Shown here: piece by piece, positions 50,116-63,600 of the stretch | How the letters are laid out: the number at the start of each line of letters is the position of its first letter | Position numbering within the stretch: the stretch's first letter is position 1 | Assembly: GCA_003342815.1 (NCBI GenBank) | Contig: PTEX01000060.1 | Coordinates: forward strand, 2,912,896 to 2,976,895 | Direction of reading: 5' to 3' | Length of the DNA: 64,000 bases | DNA from: Eudromia elegans | Taxonomy: Eukaryota; Chordata; Aves; Tinamiformes; Tinamidae | Translations under genes and position numbers: made by a program | The notes under the pieces: generated by a model | The model's input: only the letters and a program-made list of their open reading frames with translations | Told to the model about the DNA's origin: nothing | The model's database searches: none

Positions 50116-50575
50116 ANNNNNNNNNNNNNNNNNNNNNNNNNNNNNNNNNNNNNNNNNNNNNNNNNNNNNNNNNNNNNNNNNNNNNNNNNNNNNNNNNNNN
50201 NNNNNNNNNNNNNNNNNNNNNNNNNNNNNNNNNNNNNNNNNNNNNNNNNNNNNNNNNNNNNNNNNNNNNNNNNNNNNNNNNNNNNNNNNNNNNNNNNNNN
50301 NNNNNNNNNNNNNNNNNNNNNNNNNNNNNNNNNNNNNNNNNNNNNNNNNNNNNNNNNNNNNNNNNNNNNNNNNNNNNNNNNNNNNNNNNNNNNNNNNNNN
50401 NNNNNNNNNNNNNNNNNNNNNNNNNNNNNNNNNNNNNNNNNNNNNNNNNNNNNNNNNNNNNNNNNNNNNNNNNNNNNNNNNAAGGAAAGGAAAGGAAAGG
50501 AAAGGAAAGGAAAGGAAAGGAAAGGAAAGGAAAGGAAAGGAAAGGAAAGGAAAGGAAAGGAAAGGAAAGGAAAGG
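49903..50575. repeat. GAAA to GGAAA purine microsatellite with assembly gap
   Basis: The left side starts as degenerate GAGA/GAAA units and becomes pure GAAA from about 50030 to the gap. The gap is 365 N (50117-50481). The right side is pure GGAAA pentanucleotide up to about 50575. The repeat unit therefore changes from four to five bases somewhere in the gap. Long open frames over it (Lys/Arg/Glu or Phe/Leu/Ser repeats) are artefacts. Confidence 0.97.
50117..50481. other. Assembly gap (365 N)
   Basis: A run of 365 undetermined bases inside the purine repeat. The real length is unknown. Confidence 0.99.
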
Positions 50576-53500
50576 AGGAAGATGCAGATTACTCAGCCTC
50601 AGCACTGGCACTGGTTTACCCACTGAGAGCCCTTACAGACCTATTTTCTCTGAGTTGATAATCAGGGCTGACGACACCGAGTCTCCTCAGACCACAAATT
50701 GTTTGGGAATAGGTATTAAAGCATAAAGAGTTTGGATATAGGCATTGTTTTTCAAATACTTAATAACTGTCAAAACCTGTCATATGTATCAAGTCTTGAC
50801 AGCGACTGGATTTTTACATTTGCAGAAAAGGTGCATTGAGTGGGAAGAGGGTTTTATTTGCACTGCAATACAAAATGTGCTATCTCTGTCAAGTTGAGCA
50901 TTTTCCATTCATGCCTCAATGCCGCTAAAATGACAATAAAGTGAGATGATGACCTTACACTGTGGGCAGAGCTGTGGGATCTGTAAACAGGGTCTGCTCA
51001 TAGGAAATATTATTAAATGTTATCAAGCTTCTGACTGTCATAATAAATGCATTTAGAGGCCTGAAGGGCAGCATGAGTGCAAATCTGACTGGAATATGAA
51101 GGGAAGTATGGATCACAAGCTAACTCCATAGAAACGAGTCATGGGTATTGATGGAGCAATACGGAGCCGGTCCCAACCTCGAGCTTGCACAAGCAAGCAG
51201 CAGAGCTGCTGGAGGAGAGTTTGGAAGGAGGGCCTGGTCTCCTTGCTCAGTAGATGTTTGCCGCAGCAGGAATGCAGCTATAAATACCTCCTCCCATCTG
51301 GCAGCCCACCGAGGAGTCTTTCCAGGGCAAGCATCCTCCTGCAACACCTGCCTGATGCTGTGGCTCCACAAATAAAGCTCTGCTCTTTCCTCCAAACGTG
51401 CCTTTGCTGCCTACCTTGTGTCCTCTGCCTCTCTGTGGCAGCTGGACAGCCCCTATAAACATGTCCCACTCTTTGGAGGGAGAGACATCTAACCAAGTAT
51501 GGAATGAGATACTGTTCTGCATAATAGACGTTTACACCACATCATGCTTCAGGACAGTGCAGCACTTCTCTGGGAACCACCATGAGCAATAGAAACCAAG
51601 CCAGGTAGTGAGAAAGATCTTCCCAAGAGCTGCAATATCTGTGATAAAAATATTGTCAGTTAGAGTCAAGAAAGAATATGTGATTTGTCCAGGAGATGCT
51701 ATTTTTGTCACTTGAAAGGCTGGTTGTAATTACAATGATTAAGAAAAAATCAGATTATTGGCTAGCCTCTTTTCACTTGAGCAACATCTTCATCATTACC
51801 CAGAATTGTTTTTTGAATCACTACAAGTCTGAGAAGCCCTTAAGAGCTGTGAGTTTCAGGATTAGCAAAGGCTACACCTGCACATCATGAAGCCTGTGTT
51901 AGGGGGAATTATCAAGGGTGCCGCATACTGCTTTGGCAAATGTATAACCTTGCTTACAGCTACTAACATATTCTGCTCCTTCCGGAGCAAAACAAAACAT
52001 ATGATGATGATCTTGAGTTCAACAAAGTATAAAGCATGATTTTTAATTAAGTTTATGCTCACATAATTCTCCTAAGTTCCTTCAGTATAAATATCTGATC
52101 TGTGTCTTATGTCTGCTCTATTTTCCACTGACTCTCCACAGAGCAATAGATTTCCCAAACTGGGATGACAAATGCTTAGGAAATACTGACTAAGTTATCT
52201 TACCCTCTTTTGTCTTTGCTCAGTACTCTTAAGTGCATTTTTAGTGAGACACAAGAAGCTGATCAGCTAGAAATATGTTATGCCATCTGCAATACTGTCT
52301 TTGTATCTTATTTATGAATATGGAGTTTTCTTAAACTGAGAAAAAAATCATAGATGCTTTAAAATGTGTAAAAAAAACTAGACAGATCCTATGTTCAAAT
52401 CACAGCTCAGAAAAAAAAAGTCATTAGCTCATATGAAACATTTGCTGTGGCTTAATGGCTTTAAACATTGCTCCTATAAAGGAAGAAAAGATTTGTGCAG
52501 CAAGACAATTCACATAAAATCACTAGAGAATGCCCCTTTTACTGACATGAAAAAGCATTTCCTATATTCTATTGACCTGTATTACATCATATTTTCCATC
52601 CACATCTCCTGACCAAATCCAGGAGCAACACTTGAAATGCTGCTCTCCCATTTTCATCTTTTGAGTTAATTAGGACAGGAGCAAATCTCTCTCTTGCTCA
52701 CACAGCCATGCAGGTACGAGCACTAAGGCGGAATAGACAGACAAGCTCATTCCTATCTGAATTTGAGCTTGATTTCCAAACAGAAGAGGTTTTTCTGGGC
52801 TTGCTGCAGATCTGAATATGTTTATCTGAACAGATTTTTTTTTCAGTTATAAATAGCAAAACATTTGTTACTGCACAAGCTTATACTACAACATTGAAAG
52901 AATAAATAACAATGCTGCTTGCTAAAACACAAATGCAATTACATGTCCACTAACATGTCCACCTTCTTTTCTATGTGAACTCTTTCCTTTTGTGCTCTTT
53001 CAAACACAAGCCTACATTATCTTTTCATACTGTCTTTAAAATTTAGATTTTTTTAAGTAAAGGAAAGAATATTTCAGCACTTACTAACAATAGAAAGTAT
53101 CTTTCTGAAAGGGTACAAGAGCCTCGGTCTGCAATTATATAATTTCCTAACTGCTGAAACAAACAATCATATGAAGAGCTGGGAGATTAATTTTACATTG
53201 ATGACAAAATGGAAGAACAAATAGGGGAATCAAGGAGTAATTAAATTTTTGACAGACTTACTTGAATAAGGACCATTAATTATATGAATGAATTATTTCT
53301 CTGCAACTTGGATTACACACAGGAAATAGATCAAGAAATAGATATTTCAGAAGAGATTTGATTGACATCATAAAGCTTATTAACCCCCAAAGAAATGACA
53401 AAATTACTTTACAGAATTGCAGAGCGGTCTTTTCAAAACAAAAAATACGGCTTTGTCTCTTGCAGAAATATAATGTGATAAAAACGTCCTTCCACAGTGC

Positions 53501-54816
53501 AGCTCATTACATATTTTCTATCAAGTTATCTGCATATGGAAATAACATACATAGAGTGCATGCTGATTCCAGCGATCCTGGTGTAAGTTTGGAAAAGAAA
53601 CCTTCCAGTCAGTGCAGTTACTCTGCATTGGTACTGAGCTCAGGGACTGCCCTGCTGTAAAAAGGGGCTATTTGCGAGTTTGAAATACTGTTCTGCTGGC
53701 ACGAGGTGGTTTGGGAAGCATTACACTAGGAACCTGACACACACTTTGCAAGAGGAACTTCTTGCCCCACTAATCTGTTACACCTTGGAGTGAAAGGACA
53801 GGATAAATTAGGATGAAGGGGGGATCATTATTCCCACTGCAGAAAGGCAACAAGACAAGGAGAGACATGATTTTCAGACTAGGCAGAGGAGCTCAGGGAC
53901 TGCATCCACGGCTGCATCCTCATATCAATTGGCTTTAGCCCTGCTAGAGGCTCTCTGCAACCGAATGCTGCTGAGGAAGCTCTTCTCTAGGGCTGCTCAA
54001 CGAAGCCTGCTCTTGCAACTCCCCTGCAAACCAGCTGCTCAGCTCTCAAAACCAACTCCCTGCAACGTCAAGTATTCACTCCTGCTGCAAATGCACAGCA
54101 GAAAAATAAGTCTCAGCTTCCAGGGCTGTGGGCATTTTCCATGCTGTAGCTCCTGTCAGCCAGATGGACAAGGCAAGGCACTGGGTATTAGCCCTAAGAC
54201 TATCTAAAGCTGTAGACCATAAAGCTGTGCTGCAGACTGGTAAGAGCTGCCACCACACTGAGCGCAGCGCACCTTAGGGCAAAGGTAGAGCATGTTCAGT
54301 GTTGGGTGCCCCGTTAGGCTTGTTGTGAAACACCCCTGTGCTCAATGTCTGTCACAACTTTAAGGGTAGAAAATCTGATGCTTAAATTTTACATCCAGAA
54401 CTCCCTAGTTTTCAACCTTTCATTTGAGATTCAGCAATTTTTGAGGCTGGGGAATGCACATTTCTTGCCCTATTAAATAAATATCCATATGCATTGATTT
54501 TTAAGTTGTTTCTTCTCTACCAATGACGTAATGAAAATTCCAGCTATCGCAGAATGCTCTTTACTTTCATAGCATCTTCCAAATAGGATGCACTGTCAAT
54601 GAGATTACTACAAAAATAGTATTTAGTTATTCATTAGATAACATTATACAGTACTCCCTTCTATAGTCTACTGAACTCCTGGCCTTGGTTGCGACAATCT
54701 AAACATTCCTTATCTTGCAAAATACTCTCTAATATAAAGCATATATTCCTACTACACTTCCAACTTCAGGAATAGAGAAAGCCTGGTAACTTGAGAAGGT
54801 TTCATTATTTACGTAC

Positions 54817-54892
54817 CCCTTTTGCATCAATTACACCAGGTTTCGCGTTGAATTTCACCGTCTTCAAACGGGCACGCTCTTTTCGTTCAACT
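54817..54892 (-). CDS. DLG2: DLG2 exon, SH3 end and HOOK start (VERKERARLKTVKF)
   Basis: The 76-nt exon follows acceptor TTTTCCCCAG. A completes an Arg codon and it then reads VERKERARLKTVKFNAKPG, then VIDAKG, ending on a full Gly codon before donor GTACGT. It leaves the SH3 domain and forms the basic helix of the HOOK region, which packs against SH3 and GUK and takes part in calmodulin and regulatory contacts in MAGUKs. An alternative AG two bases downstream (start 54890) would break the frame. Ala in VIDAKG is Ser in mammals as I recall. Being phase 0 at its end, it can only join in frame to one of the two alternative HOOK exons. Confidence 0.96.
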
Positions 54893-55159
54893 CTGGGGAA
54901 AAGAAAATGCAAATCATCACACATCGATGACAGCGGTCTCTTGTAATGATATATTTGATATCTCATCTCCCAAGACCTTTGGTCGCTTACTAGGCATCAA
55001 GTGAGCATTGCAATAAATTTTACATACTGGAAAGAGATGTCAAGTCATTTACCAGGCCAAGCACAAATTTGCCGGCACATATAGAGTTTTGATATGGCAT
55101 ATATTGAGGAGTTTTGGCTTTCTGACAACAGCAGACCTGCACTCCCTCCCCATACAAAT

Positions 55160-55219
55160 AGACATGTGGTAAAAGCACATTAAGGAACTAGACATGTGGT
55201 AAAAGCAAATTAAGGTACA
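55160..55219. repeat. Tandem duplication, two 30-bp units
   Basis: The unit beginning AGACATGTGGTAAAAGCA occurs at 55160-55189 and again at 55190-55219, with only a couple of differences between copies. Confidence 0.95.
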
Positions 55220-56996
55220 ATTCACCTTTTCTGACTTTAGCTGCCCCAAAATTTTTGCTTCTTCTGTGATCAGTAGAATAAAACACAAACATAGATAGAA
55301 TAAACAGTTCACTTTAGTTAACAAATATACACTTTATTGTGGGATGAACATCCCTCTGTGCAGCACCTCCCTTTTCTTCCTATAGAGGGAGCTTTGATCA
55401 CTGGTTTATATAAATGACAAACTTTTAGATATTCTAAATTAGGTAACGAGAATTCTACCTTTCTTTTTTTTTTCTCTAAAAAGTCATGGATTCAGAGTCA
55501 TGAGCAGCTTAGGGCCAAAAATCAGCACATACTGTCTAAGATTACGGTGAACGCAAAGTAAATAGGAGGATATTTCAGCTGGTGGGTTGAGATTAAGTTG
55601 TAGTTGTTGAAAAGAAGAGTCCTGCTCATTTTCTCAGGCTTTATTTTCCCATTGCTCCCAGCAGTGTCCCCTCATCAAAGCAGAAAACTAACCCAGCCAA
55701 AAAAGTGAATAGGAAGCACCACAGGAAGAAGGGATGGGAAAAGGGAGCAAGTCTTTCCTTTTCCTCATGGTTCTGAACCCCCTGGACACCTTTGCCTTGA
55801 ACCTTGCAGAAAATCAAAGAATTTCTCACTGAACCAAGAAGGCGGGAGGTACCTAGTAGCCTCCTAGGAGCCTATGAGTTAGTTGGTAATTCTGGTTAAA
55901 CAAAACAGATATTTTAAGTCTCACCAAATTCCCTCGAACCTGCAAAGGAGCATTAATATGCATAAACATGCAAATGGTCAGAGCTTTGTAGAGCCCTCTT
56001 CACACCACCACTGTTTAAATCTTCTGCAACACTGACTTTATGATGTCTGAGGGTTTGCTCTCAGCTCCCTTTGGAAAATGAATGCGAATTAATTAATTTT
56101 GAAAATGTTACGGCCGGGAGATTTTTCTGAATTTACTTATGAATACAATTACTGTTTTAAAAACCTTATATAGAACTGCATTTTAAATTTCTCTTCCGAA
56201 AGAGTATGCTATCTGTAGGAACACCATTGTCAAGTGCAGGAAAATTTGCTTGAGGTTTTGTTTCTTTTTAAAAGCCTATGCATCTGAAAAGAGCATTTCT
56301 AAGGAGAAATACATATACTCAGGGGCAGAAAATCTATTTTCAGCCACTCTCACACATCATGGCTTGGACTGGTGTTCCCTTTTAAAGAAACCTGCACATG
56401 TAAGCAGAATGAGAACTGGCTTTTCTGCTCACTTCACTGGAAACCTCATTGCTAACAGGAGGGGGTGAGTTCTGTAGACAAATACAGCTTGGTCTGAACT
56501 GGAAATTGTGTGGCCAAATGGGAAAGGACCTGATAGCCACGGATTGCACATCTATTTTGGGGTTGGTGGTGGAGATCATGTGGATTGTTTCCAGTGTGGT
56601 CACATTGACTGAATATCCATTAGCAGGTGGATGCATTAGCTGAGGTCTCGGAGCACATCCTCAAGTTCAATTAAATACAAACAAATCCAGTGAGTGTTTG
56701 CCAAGACTATCAGCAGGCAGAAATGATGTGTGCTAAGGGAGTACAGAAAGGAGATTTGCCTTGAAAGGCCACTAATGGCTGATCTAAGCTCAAAACAAAA
56801 CAAAACAGCCCGTGGACCAATATCATATCCTGAACCAGCGGTATGATCTAGAACTTGGCTCGGTCTGTTCAGTTCTGGCATCCATATATCTTAAAGAAAG
56901 CTGAAATGCTTGAAATGCTGCACTGAAAAGCCTCAAAAGTGACTGGATACTAATTTCCATGGCTTCAATAAATACAGGTTGAGAAAGGACTTGTTT

Positions 56997-57040
56997 TGTA
57001 TATACATATATATATATAAAAAATATATATTATACATATT
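56997..57040. repeat. AT-rich microsatellite
   Basis: Imperfect TA repeat with several short TATATA blocks. Confidence 0.9.
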
Positions 57041-57620
57041 CTCACCTTCAGAGTGAGAAAAAACCCGAGATACAAAAAAATACTTAGGAAAATCAGTGGC
57101 AGCAAGCCAATGCCAGGCAAATTCAAAATAAAAAAAAAGCCCTAGTATACTTTTGTAATGGTTAAAATGTTTAGTCAGTATATAAACTTGAATAGGAACA
57201 TATGTTTCTATACCTTCCTATCTTAAAATCAGCATCATGTATCTTTGATAAAGATCTATCAAAGACAAGTTACTGCCCTCAGTATAGAGGAAAAAGAGAG
57301 AAATATGGAGAATTCAATGTTTATCAGACTAGATAATTCAAAGGGGTTTTTTTTTGTTCCTAAATAATACATGCTCAATTTCCATCATTCAACAGATGAA
57401 CATTATTTTTCAAACATGCGAGTAAAAATTAAAACCCCTTAGCATACTGAAGTGTATGCCTTAGAAATTTTACCTATGGGAAAACTATATACTTGCAACT
57501 ATACTTGCAAAGTTCATTGACATTACAGGAATTATATGTATTATAGGTTTAAGCTTTTAACGCAATATGCATTGCTGAGAATTTAAGAACAGTCTAGATA
57601 AAGGGAACCTCTCCCTTAAC

Positions 57621-57638
57621 AAAAAAAAAAAAAAAAAA
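57621..57638. repeat. A18 homopolymer
   Basis: Eighteen A, without an upstream poly(A) signal on the plus strand. Confidence 0.95.
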
Positions 57639-60600
57639 CCAGGAAAAAGAAAGAAAGAAGGAAACTCTTCATTTTCTTATTCATCCTAACTAAAATGGCC
57701 CTTACTGTAAAAATGACATTTGCTACCTTTGCAAAATGATCTACAGAATTTACTGGCCCAAGCAAAAAAATCTGATCATTCACCTATAATTGAAATTTTA
57801 ATTGTATTTGTCTAAGTTTATGAATTGCTCTAGGAAATCTAGGTTGAATCTTGGAAAGATGGTTTATAAGAGCCCGATATTGCATTTTTACTAGACAATA
57901 AATACCTGGGAAATCCGTGAGGTTTACAATATCCTCCAAATTGGTCAAAATATGATCTTTATTCCTTCTTTCACTGTTTCTTGCAAATGACATTAAAATA
58001 TATTCCTGCAAATCTTAGTTTCTAAGTCTGGACAGTGAGATAACATGGCTTCTGATAATTATTTTTTAAAATAAAATTCCAATCTTTTCATGGAACAATA
58101 ATTAACACAATATGTATCCTTCTGTCTGAGTGGGCTTATATAGTTCCTACTGAAACAGAGTGAATGCTGGTTACTATAGTTACAGTTTAAATTTAGAATA
58201 AATGTATTTCTCTGATAATGTAGAATATTCGCATGGAAAAAGCTCAAATGCACCTTTCAAATTAAATCTATGTTATTAAAAACATATGAAAAACCTTAAA
58301 CTTAAACTAGCAGATGAATCCCCATGAAAATTCAGTAAGAAACAAAGACTTGAGGCTGTGTAATTGCCTAAGTAGAGTGGATGCCTTCTGAAAAAATAAT
58401 TAACTCAGATGAACACAGCATTCTCCTTATTAATCTGTGTTAACATTTGAACTCATTCCAGTCTTGTCTAACTTCTTAAAACATCTGCTTTTAACTTCAT
58501 TTCTTATTCACTGCATAGAGAAAGATGGAATGAACCCTGAAGAGTGTATCTTATTTATGCAAGTCCTCATAATTGCCTTAGCAGTCCTGAAGGACTCATT
58601 GCTATTTACAGGCATTGCAGGCTTACAGAGATGCAGATACGTTCTTGATTGCCTTCAGTAGTATATAAATAATGTCATTAACTGTCATTAATTCTCCAGG
58701 CACACAGAACAACAGTGTTCATACATGCTTAAAAATGCTTGTTAAATATTGCAAACATTTCATACTCTAGGACTATGTTAAGGACAGCACAGTGTTGTCT
58801 CCCATTAAAATTGCACTGACACCCTGAACAATAGACCCTCTTCCGGGTTACTTATAATTTACCTGACCTGTAAACTTCCACATTGAAATTTCACGTATCT
58901 CGGTGTGATTACCTCAGTATTGTTGCCCAAAGTGTCAATAAAATGGGCTTGCTGGTGGACAATGGTTGGGAAAAGTAATTATTTTTGCCGACATTGTAGT
59001 AAATTCTTGAAGTGCTTTGGTTGAGATGCTCTGCTGCTATCATATGTTGGCCTAGAGTCTTGAATTATGAAACGTTGAAACTTGAAATGTTGCAGGACCT
59101 TATGGACTATACCTGGTACAATGTTTCTTTCCCCCAAAGGGGTACATCCCTCTTGGCTCCGTGCTGTGGTTTGGCTCCCTTGGCTAAGGGCACTAACACA
59201 TGTACATTTGTATGTGGCTGTTTCTGAGCAGATGGAGCAGGGGTGTTTTCTGCCTATCTGGTCTTTGGGCATGGCTTGGGAATCTCTTCCTAGGGTCTTC
59301 TATGGTTTCTTGAAGGAATAAACTTTCTGTAGTTATTACAGTGAAGAATATAGTGAAGGTGGAGACTATGCAAGGCAATATCGAGGCAGGGACTGAGATA
59401 CAGTCCTTGTCCAAGACCCTTAAAGAGAGGTGACAGGGGCATGGCAGTGTAGGACAGCTAGGAAGGCTAAAAGAGGAAATCATATTCTAAGTATTCATAC
59501 AAACGAATGTAGAGTTTACAAATCAAACCCTCAAAAGTCAGGAAATTTAAAAAAAAGAAAAGAGAGAGATGAAGATAACAGACAGAAAAAGAGAGAGATG
59601 AAGGTAAGAATCTACACCCATAGCCAAACGCCCACAGATACTGCAGAAATTAAGAGAAGAAAAAATTGTTCAGGGTTGCAGCTGGAATGCTGTTTTTTGA
59701 GACACTTCATAGTGACACTGTGTAGATAAATTCATTAAAGACTACACAGAGAGTACAAAAGATATGACAGGAAAAGCTCCAATTAGAGTACCCAAAATAG
59801 ACTATGAAGAAATTAACCATTTGTTATCTCGATGTACTTGTACAATGTCTGTAAAAGTACAATACCTGAAGTTATTTGAATGTTTAGTTTTGTAAGTGTT
59901 ATACTTTTCAAAAAATAAATGTGACCACCTTCTTCCCCAAAACAAAAGGATTTCTGGCACAAAGCATCATTTATAGAATCTGACATTGTGAATACCTAAA
60001 CAGCATACTATGCAAATTCTTTACATTGCCTTAGGATAGAGCAGAATAACCATCTCTCGGCCTGTATTTTAAACAATCAATTGAGGAAACTGATTTTAAA
60101 GGATGAAATTTAAACCATGTCATTTTTTTCATTCACCACTGCTTAACAAAGCCAGTTTATCAAGGGTTTGTGCAAAGAATTAAATGAAGGTGGAGGGTTC
60201 CCATCTGCCAAGCTTGCAGAAGCACAGATTTGCAGCCCGTGCTTGCCCGATATAACCATTGCTCCCATGCCATTTCTAATTATAACTCTGCTCATCAGAG
60301 CTGTGCCCAAGGGGTGGAGGAAAGCACAGATGCAGTTCTCAAAACTACTTCATGGCTCAAGTCCCATTTCATTTGCCTGGGGCTCACTGAAACTTAACGG
60401 GGTTTCAAGAGATGTTCAGAGACATCTACATCCTATACTCAAACGTGACTTGGGAAATGAAAAGCTCTGAGTCACGAGTGGGGAGTGTATTGTCACCACC
60501 ACTGCTGGGGACTTCATATGCAGCTTCCTACCCCTCCTCAAAGTACAGCTGCCTGAAGAAGCTCTGCAGTGATCTAAGATCACCTGGGATCCAGCACAGA

Positions 60601-63600
60601 TGTCCTCTATACTTGGTCTTCTGGAAGGATGCTGATTCAGGACAAGTTTGGGCATCAGTTGAGGGGACAAACTTAGGAGCTGCCCCACCTCCTCCACCAC
60701 TGATACAGAGACCTTTAAATCTCACTAAACTCAATGGAAGTCAAGGTCTGGAGGAATAAAAAGAGCAAAGTTTGGCATTGCTGACTAATGTGGCTACACT
60801 TGTTTCTAGGGTCCATGTACTCAGGAGAGAATCAATAATTCTGATTTAATTCTGATTAATTTAATTATGATCTGCTTAAGCTTCTTATGTAATGGGAGTT
60901 ATTATCTTATATGGAAGACCCAGCAGCAGGATAATAATGTTAAATCACAATTCTCCAGTTATTTGGGGGTGTGATGAAATGCATTTTTTCTATGAATCTA
61001 TGATTCCTTCTCTTTGCTGGCTTCACATTCCTGAAGCCTTTCTTGGTCGTAGACATCTTACAGCCACTCTTAAAAAAACCCATCATGTTTCATTCTCTTC
61101 TTCCCATGTATGGCTAGAGGATGGGAGAAATGCATTTAAAATATTCCTCAGCCTCCAGTGCTACCTTACTAGGAAGTTCAAAGATTTCGTTGCTCAGAGG
61201 AGTCCTCTTCTCTTCTAAGTCCTCTTCTGAGGAATGTATTACAGGGATGCAGCACGTAAAGGCACTGTCATATCTGAATTATTTTGTTTTTCTGAGCCCA
61301 GCTGCTATTGAAAATAGGCCTCTGGGATTTTCAGATCGAGACTTTGAATTCTTTGTGCGCATTTCAGACAAGAAGAAACCAAGAACATCTCAACCAGACA
61401 GGAAAATTTGTTTTGCTGCCTGTGAAGTGAAAGATGAAGAGATGTGCTATTACTTATGGTCCAAATACATGGACTCAGATTATAATTTCTTTATTGCTTC
61501 CATCCTCTGCACTATTTAGCCTTGCTTATGTCAGGTCTGATCTTACCACCAAAGGCCCATTTCCATTTTTTTTTTTGAGAAAAATTACATTCCTGCAGTC
61601 ATATTTTTACAACAGAACATGCATTATTAAACGGGAATGAACAAGCTCTCTTTCAGCTCTCCATCTGCAGCAATTTGCTTGTAGAGGACAGTTCAACATC
61701 CATTCAAAATATTATAAAAATGGTAGACCTAATGCTATTAGGAAATGAATTCTCATGAAATCAGGAGATAACAACGTTATTCTGTTTAAAAGCTAAAAGC
61801 TGTTAGGAATAATTCAATAATTTCCTGCTTTCTAGGTCCCAAATATCGATACTTTTTATGGCCTTTGTGAAAGCAAAGTTTGTTTTATAATGAAAACTAC
61901 CAATAAATTTTGATTAATGGAAGAGCGTTGGCCGATTGGAAAGCCTTTTTGGTGAAGCCAGCAGACAGTCTTTTTCTAGGACACAGAATATCATAGGATT
62001 TCTTCTGCAAAGAGGTTTGCTATGATTGCAAGAGAACAGGGAGAGGGATACAAGTACACATGCAAATCCATTTTATTCCATATTTATCCTTTACTGTTAG
62101 ATTAGCAAGCACAGCCAGGTAACTCATTTTGGACAAAGCCTACAAAGCCTACATGACCATGCCATGTTGAGAAGTTTTATAACCTGAGGATTGGGGTCTC
62201 AAGACATTTTTAGAAAGGTAGCCAATTTATAGGAGAATCATTCAAAGTACGTCAGCGGAGTGGATAATCATGTCCTTCCACCAAGCTGAGCAGAATAACG
62301 AATTCAAGCTGAGCTGTTTGCCCACAGGAACGTCTGTGATGGGAAAACCTCTTCCTCTTTGTCCTGGAAAATGTTTGTGAAACACTATTTTTTTCTAATT
62401 TTTAATGTTCTTTCTTCTCATTTTGCTCTGCAAGGGGAGTGTCGTGTATGTTTTTGTGGAGAGGCAGTTGTGCATTTGAAGACAAAGAGAGCAGGCAACA
62501 CCTCTGTGATAACGGCGACACAAGTTGTGTAACCTTTTTCAGTCAGATGTACTTAAACTTCACTAAAAAAATGGAAATCTTAGAATGATGTCTAACCTGT
62601 CAGTCTGCACATGTTAAAAAAAAAAGACTAGTGTGAGTATTTTGGTGTTTTAGGACAAAACTTTTGGTGTCCACAGTAGAGGCAAAAATATAATGTCAAG
62701 AATATGGGGCACGGCTCTTCTGGGGCAATAGGTAGGAAATCAAGAGTTTGCTAAATGAGATTTAGACCTACAGAGCCAAGCTGAGCTTGAGATATACGCA
62801 GACCACAGGGAATACTGAAGTAGTGTGCAGCTCTTTTATGGGCTTGCAATCTAAGGGCTTTTCTACAAGCAAAGACTCAGCAAAGTAAAAGGGAAAAACT
62901 GAGGGGTAAAATCAATGCTACAGCAAATTAAAACCTCTTTGCTCCTGAATTAGACCATCTGTTTGGGAGTTGAATACACTGCAGCTCCTGCACACTGATT
63001 ACACTATTTTGGTTGATCTACCTTAACTCGTGTGTATTTCTGTGTACAGGATGCCTTAGACCCAGGTTTCTCCAAACACCACTGCTGCCCTTTGCAAAAA
63101 GTTGAGTCCATTTTGCTTATCCAGACATCAGGAAACATAATGAGGCTAAAAAAAAGCTCTTGTGACAAAAAAATCTGCCATATAAAAAAAGGGTAAATCT
63201 AAATCTGTAAGAATGTAAGAATCTAATGTAAATCTTATTCAGTTGGTCTTTATTATAAAATAAAGCAGTTTTTGACAGTAAGGGAGCTGTTTCTATGCCT
63301 GAACAGAGGTGCCTAGTACGTGAACAAGCCCCACGGACAGTCTGAGACATCAGGACAGGAGAGGCAGCACTGGGGAGACCCTGCCCAGCGTCACAGTCGT
63401 GCCCTGCTCTCACCTTAGGGATGACCTGGATGATTTTTTAGGATGGGTGCAGAAACAAGAGGAATGTGCCCTGCAGTGTCCATTTTTTAATATTAGATAA
63501 TAGCATTTATTTGCTGTTAAACCCAAACTGGAGTGGATTGTAGCTTTTTACGTTAAAGTCCTACTGCTGCCAATATCAGTATGACACTATATCATAACAT

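Larger units (their letters stand above)
40130..54816 (-). other. DLG2: DLG2 intron (14.7 kb)
   Basis: Intron with donor GTACGT and acceptor CCTTCACAG. It holds the hairpin at 43753-43780, an AT microsatellite at 46548-46570 and the GAAA/GGAAA microsatellite with a gap at about 49900-50575. The part 41100-44200 is strongly A/T-rich, with frequent stops in all frames. No coding exon could be supported. Confidence 0.93.

Noticed and set aside
49804-50658. Longest open frame in the window (Lys/Arg/Glu repeats on plus, Phe/Leu/Ser on minus)
   Set aside because: It is the translation of a GAAA/GGAAA microsatellite and an N gap; no domain or splice evidence.
60985-61003. TCTATGAATCTATGATTC, similar to the CR1 3' terminal repeat
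   Set aside because: Only about two units and no CR1 body upstream; may be chance.
61121-61519. 132-codon open frame on plus in the upstream DLG2 intron
   Set aside because: No recognisable domain and not one of the expected SH3/PDZ exons, which must be on minus.
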